Source: Candidatus Woesearchaeota archaeon
GTDB taxonomy: Archaea > Nanobdellota > Nanobdellia > Woesearchaeales > SM23-78
Assembly: GCA_016930415.1 (NCBI GenBank)
Contig: JAFGGS010000017.1
Location: forward strand, 1 to 46,411
Reading direction: 5' to 3'
Length of the DNA stretch: 46,411 nt
A model generated the notes under the pieces. That model saw only the letters and a program-made list of their open reading frames with translations. It was not told where the DNA came from and did not search any database. Positions 16,362-23,924 of the stretch are shown here, one piece after another (positions within the stretch are counted from its first letter, which is position 1; the number at the start of each line of letters is the position of its first letter). The position numbers were made by a program, and so were the translations under genes.

Positions 16362-16406
16362 GATTCTTTCACAACGCTTTTATAGCGTCTTTCGCTTCCC
16401 GCATCT

Positions 16407-16766
16407 ATGGAGCGCTGCGATTCCAGCAGGTCACTGTACAGCAGAGAAGAGCCTTTTGTCTCGTACATGAGATACGTCGGAAAGCCTCTTTACAAGGGTG
16501 CTCGAAGGCTTGGATTGTCCGATTATCTCTCTCTTGCAGCTGCAAACTTGCCGGGGTCGCTCGTGCACGCAAGCCCTTTCTTCGCATTCGGACTCTTCGA
16601 GGCAGGTACGGCCGCCTTTGTGATCAGTGAGGTCATAATGGTTAACAGGTTTTATAGTCGCCACAGGCAATTCCAGAGGGCCAGGAGATTGAAGGAGACT
16701 GAGAAGAGCAGGCCAGAGCCAACTAGTGAGAGGATTGAGAAGATAGTTGAGAGACTATATTCTTAG
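16407..16766 (+). CDS. hypothetical protein with one or two membrane segments
   Basis: 119 aa. An N-terminal polar part (MERCDSSRSLYSREEPFVSY) is followed by a hydrophobic stretch at ~45-80 (YLSLAAANLPGSLVHASPFFAFGLFEAGTAAFVI, positions approximate, one or two spans) and a strongly basic then charged C-terminus. TATA-like CTTTTATAGCG at 16375-16385 is ~27 nt before the ATG. The stop overlaps the convergent RNase Z stop by 4 nt. No family is recognised. Confidence 0.55.
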   Translation: MERCDSSRSLYSREEPFVSYMRYVGKPLYKGARRLGLSDYLSLAAANLPGSLVHASPFFAFGLFEAGTAAFVISEVIMVNRFYSRHRQFQRARRLKETEKSRPEPTSERIEKIVERLYS

Positions 16767-17671
16767 AGCTTCACCTTCATGAAGTCGTACGCCGTCTCTG
16801 AGTTCGGGAAGAACGTCTTTATCTCTTCTGCGAGTTCTTTCGTGCCCTTGTATCTTTGGCTGAAGTGCGTGATTATTAGTTTCTTCACGTTTGCGTTCGT
16901 GGCTATCAGCGCTGCTTGTCTCGTGGTCATGTGTTTGTATTCGCGTGCTTTCTCTTCGTGCTCTTCTGTATAGGCTGATTCGCATACTAAGAGGTCTGCT
17001 TCGCGTGCGAGTTCGTAGGCGTTCTCGCATGGTTGGGTATCCATGATGATCGTGAGTTTCTTTCCTTTCTGTATTGTGGCTACGTCTTCTGGTTTGATCG
17101 TCTGTCCTTTGTGTTCGACTGCTTGTCCTCGTTGCAGTTTGCCTATCAGGGGTCCTTCGCGTAGTCCTAGTTTCTTTGCTTTCGGCATCTGGATCCTTAG
17201 TTTGTCTTTCTCGACTAGCGAGTATCCTAGGCATCTTGGCTTGTGGTCTAGGTATGCGCATTCGACGTAGTATTCTTCGTTCTCGTATGCTTTTTCTATG
17301 TGTACGGGGTCTAGTTCTTTTATCTCGATGTTTAGCCTGCTGGATTCGAAGCTCACGCTTTGCATGAGGTGTCCTATCCTGTCTTTTGTTTCTCGTGGTC
17401 CGAAAATCGTGACTTTCTGTGGGTTCTCGTTGTTGGTCACTGTTTGTAGTAGTCCTATCAGTCCTGAGACATGGTCTCCGTGCCAGTGGCTGATGAATAT
17501 CTTCCTGACGCGGTTCCTGTTCAGACCTGCGATGTTCATCTGTCTCTGGGTGCCTTCTCCGCAGTCGAATAATATGCCTTCTCCGTGCATGTCTACGAAT
17601 ATCGCTTGGACGTTCCGTTCTTTTGTCGGTACCATGCAGGCGGTGCCTAGCATGGTTATCTCGATTGCCAT
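16763..17671 (-). CDS. rnz: ribonuclease Z
   Basis: 302 aa; the metallo-beta-lactamase nuclease that cuts tRNA precursors 3' of the discriminator base. It shows GEGTQRQ, the metal motif HWHGDH (~61-66), the later IIMDTQPC and LVCESAYTEEHEEKA region, and the closing histidine box ITHFSQRY. Length and start (MAIEITMLGTACMVPTKERN) match family members. The tRNA-Val in this window lacks an encoded CCA, which fits the need for RNase Z. TATA-like TTAAAAACAG lies ~25 nt before the ATG on the minus strand (17692-17701). Confidence 0.95.
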   Translation of the reverse strand: MAIEITMLGTACMVPTKERNVQAIFVDMHGEGILFDCGEGTQRQMNIAGLNRNRVRKIFISHWHGDHVSGLIGLLQTVTNNENPQKVTIFGPRETKDRIGHLMQSVSFESSRLNIEIKELDPVHIEKAYENEEYYVECAYLDHKPRCLGYSLVEKDKLRIQMPKAKKLGLREGPLIGKLQRGQAVEHKGQTIKPEDVATIQKGKKLTIIMDTQPCENAYELAREADLLVCESAYTEEHEEKAREYKHMTTRQAALIATNANVKKLIITHFSQRYKGTKELAEEIKTFFPNSETAYDFMKVKL

Positions 17672-17799
17672 TGTGGTTTTAAGGGTGTATGGGCTGTTTT
17701 TAATTGTTTTTAAAAAAACATTAGTTTCAATATAGAAAACAACTACTTGCTAAAAAGCTTTTTAAACAACCACCCCTTCCAAGGAAACAGCATAGGAAC

Positions 17800-18540
17800 A
17801 TGGCAAAAACCAGGAAAACAGCACTGAAAACCGAGAAGACTCCAAAAGCAAAGCCTGCAATAAAGAAGAAAGCAGACGCTGAAGCCAAGAAAGAGATAGA
17901 AGCCATTAAGCAGGAAGAATCGCCAGAAGGCACGCTGACCAAGTGGACTGACGGCGAGATACTGGCGCCTGTAGTGGAAGAGAAAGGTGAAGCAGAAAAG
18001 GAAGACAAGAAGAAGTCCTCAGTCGTGAAAGCCATGTTCGCCAGGGAGAGAGTCATCACCGAGGCCTCAGACGAGGCAAGGACGTTCTACGCAAAAAGCG
18101 TTTTTGGCACGATAATAGAAGGCGGGCGCGTACAGCTCTCGCTCCTCGAAGCATTATACCTGCTTGAAAAGGGAAAGCTCGAGATCACTGAGAAAAAGAA
18201 GAAGATCACGCCTGAAGAGTTCATCAGGAGAGCGAGGAAGGTAGAGCCCAATTTCTGGATAAGATACTGCGTCTTCAAGGACATGAGAAGCCGCGGCTAC
18301 ATCATCAAGACCGCGCTCAAGTTCGGAGCAGATTTTCGCGTGTACGACCGAGGCATAAAACCAGGCCAGGACCACGCGAGGTGGATCATATTCCCAGTCC
18401 ACGAAGGAGAGACGCTTACGTGGTATGAGTTCGCAGCCAAGAACAGGGTGGCTCACTCCACGAAGAAGAGGCTGATGATGGGCATCGTCGACGACGAGGG
18501 AGACGTCACGTATTACGAGATCAAGTGGATGCGGCCTTGA
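17800..18540 (+). CDS. endA: tRNA-splicing endonuclease EndA with charged N-terminal extension
   Basis: 246 aa; removes introns at bulge-helix-bulge sites in archaeal RNA. The core starts at about residue 85 (AKSVFGTIIEGGRVQLSLLEALYLLEKG). The catalytic triad is visible as Y in FRVYDRG, H in DHARW, and K in STKKRL. The last three residues of the strand VTYYEIKWMRP fit the dimer interface. Typical homotetrameric EndA is ~180 aa; here a K/E/A-rich N-terminal extension of ~75 residues is added, apparently disordered. TATA-like CTTTTTAAAC at 17756-17765 lies upstream. The minus-strand serine/phenylalanine-rich frame over the extension is a shadow. Confidence 0.93.
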   Translation: MAKTRKTALKTEKTPKAKPAIKKKADAEAKKEIEAIKQEESPEGTLTKWTDGEILAPVVEEKGEAEKEDKKKSSVVKAMFARERVITEASDEARTFYAKSVFGTIIEGGRVQLSLLEALYLLEKGKLEITEKKKKITPEEFIRRARKVEPNFWIRYCVFKDMRSRGYIIKTALKFGADFRVYDRGIKPGQDHARWIIFPVHEGETLTWYEFAAKNRVAHSTKKRLMMGIVDDEGDVTYYEIKWMRP

Positions 18541-18590
18541 ATGATATATCTACGCAATAATTATATAAACCACTCCAAGTTCTATCTAGG

Positions 18591-19625
18591 ATGATGGTCT
18601 ACAAGCCGATCGACAAGGATTACGTTCTCAAGCTCGTCCAGGAGAAAGGCCCTCTTATCCCTATTCATCTGAGGAAGGACCTTGACACTGACACGATCAT
18701 GATAGGCGCAGTCTTGTCCCAGCTGGTCTCTGAGGGCAAGGTGAAGGTGACTAGCGTCAAGATCGGCGGCACACCACTCTACTACACCCCAGGATCCGAG
18801 GATAAGCTCGCGAACTTCATGAGGTATCTTAACGAGAAGGATAGGCGGGCCGCTGAGCTCTTGCAGGAGCAGAAGGTCTTGAAAGAGGTTGACCAAGACC
18901 CTTTAGTCAGGGTGTGCCTTAGGAACATAAAGGACTACGCAAAACCCCTGGAAGTCAACGTCAAGGGCCAAAAAGAGATCTACTGGAAGTGGTACCTCAT
19001 GCCGACGCAAGAAGCAGAGGCGATGATACTCAAGAACCTGAAGGAGGAAGAGGCAAGACAAGCGCCTCCTGTGGAACAAACGCGTGCAGCGCCAGAACAA
19101 AAGCCCGTGCAAAAGCAGGCTCCAGCCAGTGAGAAAGCAGTCATCCAAGCCGCGCCTTCATCCGGCAATCATCCCATCCAGGCGCGGGTTGATGAGAAGA
19201 AGAAAGAAACAGTTGCTGAAAAGCCTAAGACTCACAAGAGGGATGTCAAGGAGGATCGTAAGGCTGAGGAAGTGCAAGAGCGCCTCGGAAAGCCCAAGGA
19301 ATCGCTTGATGCCGAAAAGGATTCTTTCTTCCAGGAAGTGCGAAGGTATCTTTATGACAACAGCATAGTCATAAGCGATTACAAGATCCTGAGGAAGACT
19401 GAGATTGACCTCTACGTCTCGGTACCTACGAGGCTTGGCAGCCAGGAGTATTTCTGCAAGGCAAAGAGCAAGAAGAGGGTGAACGATGGCGACTTGTCAA
19501 GCGCCTACATCCAGGGCCAGAACACGAAGCTCCCAATTCTCTTCTTGACGCCAGGAGAGCTCACAAAGAAAGCAAAGGACATGCTGGATAAGGAGTTCAA
19601 GGGCATGACTGTGAAGAGGATATAA
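18591..19625 (+). CDS. winged-helix protein with C-terminal nuclease-like domain
   Basis: 344 aa in three parts. Residues ~8-65 form a winged helix (YVLKLVQEKGPLIPIHLRKD..LSQLVSEGKVKVTSVKIGG). A linker at ~145-245 is rich in A, P, Q, K and E. Residues ~248-344 look like a PD-(D/E)XK fold (FFQEVRRYL..KTEIDLYVSV..YFCKAKSKKR..GQNTKLPILFLTPGEL), similar to restriction-endonuclease-like archaeal proteins. The conserved Asp (EIDLYV) is present, but the E of the E-x-K motif is replaced (FCKAK), so activity is doubtful. It may bind DNA non-catalytically. TATA-like ATTATATAAA lies at 18560-18569. Start is 18591 or 18594. Confidence 0.7.
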   Translation: MMVYKPIDKDYVLKLVQEKGPLIPIHLRKDLDTDTIMIGAVLSQLVSEGKVKVTSVKIGGTPLYYTPGSEDKLANFMRYLNEKDRRAAELLQEQKVLKEVDQDPLVRVCLRNIKDYAKPLEVNVKGQKEIYWKWYLMPTQEAEAMILKNLKEEEARQAPPVEQTRAAPEQKPVQKQAPASEKAVIQAAPSSGNHPIQARVDEKKKETVAEKPKTHKRDVKEDRKAEEVQERLGKPKESLDAEKDSFFQEVRRYLYDNSIVISDYKILRKTEIDLYVSVPTRLGSQEYFCKAKSKKRVNDGDLSSAYIQGQNTKLPILFLTPGELTKKAKDMLDKEFKGMTVKRI

Positions 19626-19644
19626 GAATTCTTGTTTCTCGCGC

Positions 19645-20136
19645 TCAATCTTGAAGCGGCTGCAGGTCTGCTGCGCTTTTAGTGTAGCACATCAAGACGC
19701 GATCCTTTGAATAGTCAGTCCGAAGAATCACGGCTCTTCGGCGCGACCCTGAGAAAGATTCTAAAAGGCCACCCCATTCTCCGCCGTTGAGTAGGTCTGC
19801 GAACATCCTCGCATTAGGCACAGGCACGCCCATCGCTCCAAGCAAGTCCCTGTACGCAGGGTTTAGCTCTGCCAATCCGAACTCGAGCCAGCCCCTGGTG
19901 GTCAGGAACAGGCTGTAACGCTCTGAGGGCACTGAAGGCTCTACTGACCTGAAAACTACGCCTACGACTGACTCTGGCCTGACGCGCAGGTCATCCAAGC
20001 GGAGGACTGCCTCTAAGGTGTACATCTCCTCGTCGTTGTTTGGCCGGTATGCTGGTTGCGCGCCAAAAGCATCATATCTTCTGAAGAATCCCTCTAGCTC
20101 GTCCAGCCCATCTGATCGCTGCAAACCTTCTGGCAT
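19645..20136 (-). CDS. hypothetical protein, 163 aa
   Basis: A longer frame starts with TTG at 20205 inside the FEN1 promoter. I chose ATG 20136 (MPEGLQRSDGLDELEGFF) because a minus-strand TAAAGCTTAAAAG at ~20158-20170 lies ~27 nt upstream. The protein is soluble, mixed alpha/beta (ERYSLFLTTRGWLEFGLAEL, RRRAVILRTDYSKDRVLMCY), with no recognised motif. It is convergent with the winged-helix/nuclease-like gene, 19 nt away. Confidence 0.6.
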   Translation of the reverse strand: MPEGLQRSDGLDELEGFFRRYDAFGAQPAYRPNNDEEMYTLEAVLRLDDLRVRPESVVGVVFRSVEPSVPSERYSLFLTTRGWLEFGLAELNPAYRDLLGAMGVPVPNARMFADLLNGGEWGGLLESFSGSRRRAVILRTDYSKDRVLMCYTKSAADLQPLQD

Positions 20137-20240
20137 GCCTGCGGGGAAGAGAGCCTGGCTTTTAAGCTTTACGCTGGTCTTAAGGAAGCGGCTTGTCAGG
20201 CTCAAAAACTATTAAAATACGCGCAGACATCCTCAAGGCC

Positions 20241-21272
20241 ATGGGAGTGCAGATCACAGAGCTTATCGGGGGCGAGGAGGTAAAGGTCGAGGACCTGAAG
20301 AACAAGGTCTTTGCTGTTGACACGTACAACCTCCTCTACCAGTTCTTGTCCAGTATCAGGCAGCAGGACGGATCCTTGCTAACAGACAGCAAAGGGCGCG
20401 TCACGTCTCATCTCGCCGGGCTCTTCAACCGCATCACCAGGCTCATGGGCTACAACATGCGCTTCATATTCTGCTTTGACGGCCAAGTGCCTGATCTCAA
20501 GAGGAAGGAGCGGGAGCGGCGAAAAGACCTAAAGGTCGAGGCTGAGAAGAAGTACGAAGAGGCCGCTGCTAAGGAAGACTTGGATGACATGAAGAAGTTC
20601 GCTGCAAGGACCAGTAAGCTCACTCCTGAGATGGTCGAGGATGCAAAGGAGCTCATAAGAGCATTGGGCCAGGTGATCGTGGAGGCGCCTAGCGAGGGAG
20701 AAGCTCAGGCGTCTTACATCGTGAAGAAGGGCGACGCTGACTTTGTCTTGAGCCAGGACGCTGACTGCTTGATGTTCGGAGCGAATGCCATAGTCAAGAA
20801 CCTGACGCTTAGCGGCAAGCGGAAGAGGCCTGGCGCGTTCGCTCATGACGAAGTCTCCCCAGTGATAATCAGGCTAAAGGACGTCTTGAAAGTCCTTGAC
20901 GTCTCAAACGATCAGCTCATCGCCTTAAGCATCCTTGTCGGGACCGACTACAACGTGGGAGGCGTCAAGGGGATCGGTCCTAAAAAGGCCTTGGCCCTTG
21001 TGAAAAAGCACGGCGACGACTTCGAGGCCGTCTTTGACGAGGCCAAGTGGAGCGAGCACTTCGAGACGTCGTGGAAGGATATATTTGACACCATAAAAGG
21101 CATGAAGACTACTGACGACTACGAGCTCAAGTGGAAGAGTATAGACCAGAAGGAAGTGCTGCGGGTCCTGGTAGAGGAGCACGAGTTTTCAAAAGAACGC
21201 ATAGAAGCCAGCCTCTCAAGGCTCGAGGAGAGCAGCGAGAGGAAGCAGAAGGGGTTGGGAGAGTTCTTCTGA
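20241..21272 (+). CDS. fen: flap endonuclease FEN1
   Basis: 343 aa; removes 5' flaps in Okazaki fragment maturation and repair. I start at MGVQITELI (20241), matching family N-termini, rather than the upstream frame at 20193. TATA-like ACTATTAAAATA (20208-20219) supports a leaderless start. N-domain acids are in FAVDTYN and FCFDGQ, the I-domain acids in APSEGEAQAS and LSQDADCL, and the helix-hairpin motif in GTDYNVGGVKGIGPKKAL. The C-terminus QKGLGEFF is a perfect PCNA-interacting PIP box (Q-x-x-L-x-x-F-F). Confidence 0.96.
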   Translation: MGVQITELIGGEEVKVEDLKNKVFAVDTYNLLYQFLSSIRQQDGSLLTDSKGRVTSHLAGLFNRITRLMGYNMRFIFCFDGQVPDLKRKERERRKDLKVEAEKKYEEAAAKEDLDDMKKFAARTSKLTPEMVEDAKELIRALGQVIVEAPSEGEAQASYIVKKGDADFVLSQDADCLMFGANAIVKNLTLSGKRKRPGAFAHDEVSPVIIRLKDVLKVLDVSNDQLIALSILVGTDYNVGGVKGIGPKKALALVKKHGDDFEAVFDEAKWSEHFETSWKDIFDTIKGMKTTDDYELKWKSIDQKEVLRVLVEEHEFSKERIEASLSRLEESSERKQKGLGEFF

Positions 21273-21349
21273 AAGTTTTGTCTCTTGAAAAATAGCAAAT
21301 TATAAAAGCACGGTTTACGGATTCTTTTCAATAAAAGAGGGAATGACTT

Positions 21350-22231
21350 ATGTGGGCCTTGCTTGCTTTGGGTAGCGCGCTCCTTGAGAGCGCAGGCATG
21401 ATTGTCGAGAAGAAGACTCTTCTTAAGGAGCACGCCATGGAGTTCTGCTCGAGCGTCAGCCTCTTTGCCATGCTGTTCTCGACGCCGCTGTGGTTCTTTG
21501 CAAGGGCAGACCTGGTCCCGCTGGGAGCGGTTGGCTGGATATTCCTTGCTAGCATCGCTTACGCTCTGACAATGCTCTTCTTTGCTAAGGCCCTCCGCCA
21601 CATGGCGATCTCTTACACGACGCCCTTCCTTGCTTTCGGACCCCTGGTCACAGCAATCCTTGCATTCCTGTTCTTAGGAGAGCGCCTTAACATGGTGCAG
21701 TGGCTTGGCGTCGCAGTAATCCTCTTGGGGGCGTATCTTCTCTACAGCCACTCTCACAAGGACTTGCTTGAGCCGTTCAAGAAGGCTCATAAGCTCCCGC
21801 ACATGAAATATGTCTGGCTAGGGATATTATTCTACGCGATCACAGGCATCCTTGACAAGAAGATAGTGGGGGCGTCCGAGCTTGCAGTCCCGGTCATATC
21901 GTACCTTACGATCATGTTCTTCTTCATAGGGGTCATCTTCATCGTGATGATGCTCTTGTTCCACGACGGCTTCCACGGCATAGGCAACGGTATGAGGAAC
22001 AACACCAAGTGGCTCTCTAGCGTCGCCATCCTCACAATCGGCTTCAAGATCATGGTGATGTATGCCATCGCGACTCCCGGAGTCCTCTTGAGCCTAGTCA
22101 TTCCCATCAAGAAGCTATCAGCGCTCTTCTCCACGATCATAGGCGGGGAGCTATTCCACGAGGATCATCTGCTCAGGAAGACTGCCGCGGCGCTGATCAT
22201 GATCATAGGCGCGGCGATCCTAGTCCTCTAA
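21350..22231 (+). CDS. EamA/DMT-family transporter
   Basis: 293 aa with about ten membrane spans in two repeats, as in drug/metabolite transporters. The first repeat ends with LAFLFLGERLNMVQWLGVAVILLGAYLL and the second with FSTIIGGELFHEDHLLRKTAAALIMIIGAAILVL, both the EamA signature. The first spans carry an AGMIVEKKTLLKEH loop. Substrate not deducible. GAGGG lies 11 nt before the ATG, and TATA-like AATTATAAAAG is at 21298-21308. It is flanked by unrelated informational genes. Confidence 0.88.
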   Translation: MWALLALGSALLESAGMIVEKKTLLKEHAMEFCSSVSLFAMLFSTPLWFFARADLVPLGAVGWIFLASIAYALTMLFFAKALRHMAISYTTPFLAFGPLVTAILAFLFLGERLNMVQWLGVAVILLGAYLLYSHSHKDLLEPFKKAHKLPHMKYVWLGILFYAITGILDKKIVGASELAVPVISYLTIMFFFIGVIFIVMMLLFHDGFHGIGNGMRNNTKWLSSVAILTIGFKIMVMYAIATPGVLLSLVIPIKKLSALFSTIIGGELFHEDHLLRKTAAALIMIIGAAILVL

Positions 22232-22301
22232 GACAGTATCTTTGCATTCCCTTGCTTCTCTCGGCAAATATTTAAAATAGCGTTCCAACCCAGGAAGCGT
22301 T

Positions 22302-23306
22302 ATGCTAACATTGAAGGTGCCTTTGAAGGAGGCTGAGAAGACAAAGAAGAGCCTGATAGTCAAGGACTTGCTAGACCACTTCTTCATCGCCTCAAAGGAT
22401 AAGTCTCACATATTCTTTCCTGTGAAGAAAAGGTTCTCTTCAGGCTTTGAGTTCGTGGAGAGGTCCCTCAAGCCAAAGGAGGAGCGAAAGAGCCTGAAAG
22501 AAGCCCTAGGATCAAAACTTTCAAAGCAGGAGATGGAAGTCTTGAACACGTCCATGGACGTGACTGGTCAGATAGCGATACTCGAGATCCCTGACGAGCT
22601 CGGAAGCAGGATCAAAATCATTGCCAGGGAAGCCTTGAAGGCAAATCCTCAGCTGAAGACGGTCTTGAAGAAGGGAAAGCACGAAGGGGTGTTTCGCACC
22701 CAGAAACTCGCCTGGCTTGCCGGCGAGAAGACAAAAGAAGCAGTCTACAAGGAGAACGGCGTCACGCTCAGGTTTGACGTCGAGAAGGTCTATTTTTCTC
22801 CCAGGCTCTCTAATGACCGCAAGAGAGTGGCTGGCCTTGTCAAGAAGGATGAGGACGTCCTTGTCATGTTCTCTGGCTGCGGGCCTTATACCTGCGTCAT
22901 CGCAAAGAACTCGGCCGCGAAGAGGGTTGTCGGCGTCGAGATAAACCCTGAAGGCCACAAGTACGCCCTTGAGAACATTAAGGCTAACAAGCTCAGGAAT
23001 GCAGAGGCTGTTCTTGGAGATGCAAAAAAAACAGTGCTTGGACTCAGTACCAAGTTCGACAGGATACTCATGCCCTTGCCGGCGAGCTCCCAGGAATTCC
23101 TGCAGACAGCCTTGGCAGCCGCCAAGAAGGGCGCAACCATCCATTTCTACCAGTTCCAGGACGAGGACAAGACTGAGGAGAGCGTCAAGATGCTAAGAGA
23201 GGCATGCAAAGAGGCAGGATTAAAGTTCAAGCTTCTCAGGATCATCAAGTGCGGCCAGAACTCACCTAGGAGCTATCGTTTCTGCTTTGACTTCAGGGTT
23301 GATTGA
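22302..23306 (+). CDS. trm5: Trm5-type tRNA (guanine-N1)-methyltransferase
   Basis: 334 aa, archaeal Trm5 length. N-terminal recognition region ~1-165 (TGQIAILEIPDEL is the D1/D2 signature; VLKKGKHEGVFRTQKLAWLAG precedes the enzyme core). Methyltransferase core: VYFSPRLSNDRKRV, SAM loop MFSGCGPYT (~192-200), VVGVEINPEGHKYA, and the active-site region DRILMPLPASS, which corresponds to the NLP/MPLP motif of the family. It makes m1G37 (and possibly wyosine-related chemistry), preventing frameshifts. TATA-like AATATTTAAAAT at 22267-22278. Confidence 0.9.
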   Translation: MLTLKVPLKEAEKTKKSLIVKDLLDHFFIASKDKSHIFFPVKKRFSSGFEFVERSLKPKEERKSLKEALGSKLSKQEMEVLNTSMDVTGQIAILEIPDELGSRIKIIAREALKANPQLKTVLKKGKHEGVFRTQKLAWLAGEKTKEAVYKENGVTLRFDVEKVYFSPRLSNDRKRVAGLVKKDEDVLVMFSGCGPYTCVIAKNSAAKRVVGVEINPEGHKYALENIKANKLRNAEAVLGDAKKTVLGLSTKFDRILMPLPASSQEFLQTALAAAKKGATIHFYQFQDEDKTEESVKMLREACKEAGLKFKLLRIIKCGQNSPRSYRFCFDFRVD

Positions 23307-23374
23307 GAACGCGTCCTGAAAGGGTTTTGCGCAGAGAAATCTTTTTATATCCGCTTCAGAAGAATGCACTGAAA

Positions 23375-23719
23375 ATGATCATAGGATACGTCCTCGGTTT
23401 CGTCTTCCTGCCCCTGAGCATTCTCTTGTTCTCGAACGCGTTAGGCTTCACGAGCGTATCAAGCCTGCTAGGCATCCCAGTCCTGCTCATCGGAGCGATA
23501 GGTATAATCGCTGTCGAGATCGGAGACATAATCGACTCTCACATCCATGGCAGCCCCTTGCTGATGTATTTTACAGGCACTATCCTCGCGCCCCCGGGCT
23601 TATTGTACCTACTCTCGCTCGCAGTCAAACTCCCGGCAAGAATGACCGCTGCCATGCCAATCATGATAGCGTCCTTCCTCTTCGTAGAGGGAGTGTCAAG
23701 CTTCCACATAGGAGAATAG
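23375..23719 (+). CDS. small membrane protein, four spans
   Basis: 114 aa from ATG 23375; the frame extends to 23303 but TATA-like CTTTTTATAT (23341-23350) falls inside that extension, so the internal ATG (MIIGYVLGFVFLPLSILLF) is chosen. Four membrane spans, glycine-rich, with a small hydrophilic loop IGDIIDSHIHGS in the middle. It could be a transport or sensory subunit; no family recognised. Confidence 0.6.
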   Translation: MIIGYVLGFVFLPLSILLFSNALGFTSVSSLLGIPVLLIGAIGIIAVEIGDIIDSHIHGSPLLMYFTGTILAPPGLLYLLSLAVKLPARMTAAMPIMIASFLFVEGVSSFHIGE

Positions 23720-23727
23720 TTATAAAC
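23719..23727 (+). promoter_or_regulatory. TATA box of the C/D box sRNA
   Basis: GTTATAAAC-type TATA element (23718-23727), centred ~26 nt before 23749, the predicted 5' end of the guide RNA. It overlaps the stop codon of the membrane protein gene. Confidence 0.55.
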
Positions 23728-23746
23728 CCTCGAATTCTACTTGGTC

Positions 23747-23814
23747 TTGCGCGATGAAGAAGTGAACACCCACTGACCGCAAGGGATGATGAACGGAAAA
23801 GTAACTTCTGAGCG
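23747..23814 (+). ncRNA. C/D box 2'-O-methylation guide RNA
   Basis: All four boxes are present in order. C: GCGATGA (23751-23757, one mismatch to RUGAUGA). D': CTGA (23773-23776). C': ATGATGA (23786-23792, perfect). D: CTGA (23808-23811). The guides are AGAAGTGAACACCCA before D' and ACGGAAAAGTAACTT before D (15 nt each), and the D'-C' spacer is 9 nt. Flanking TTGC and GCGT can form a short terminal stem. A TATA element lies ~26 nt upstream. Such RNAs assemble with L7Ae, Nop5 and fibrillarin and direct methylation of the target base paired 5 nt upstream of D or D'. The targets are not checked. Confidence 0.72.
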
Positions 23815-23885
23815 TATTCATATATTCTATTAGACAGTGAGGAAGTTACTTCAAAAACTACGTTTTTGTTAGTAACTTCTGAGCG
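23800..23885 (+). repeat. duplicated guide/D-box segment with intervening anti-guide hairpin
   Basis: AGTAACTTCTGAGCG occurs at 23800-23814 (end of the sRNA) and at 23871-23885. Between them, GAAGTTACT (23842-23850) is complementary to both copies. With the second copy it forms a hairpin of 9 bp (GAAGTTACT/AGTAACTTC), a small internal loop, then 7 bp (CAAAAAC/GTTTTTG). A weak C-box-like GTGAGGA is at 23837-23843. Confidence 0.65.
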
Positions 23886-23924
23886 CGTTTTCTTATCATT
23901 AGAAAAATTGGAAAAGGATGCTCT

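Noticed and set aside
17727-18059. Minus-strand ORF over the EndA N-terminus
   Set aside because: Ser/Phe-rich shadow of a lysine/alanine-rich coding region, without its own promoter.
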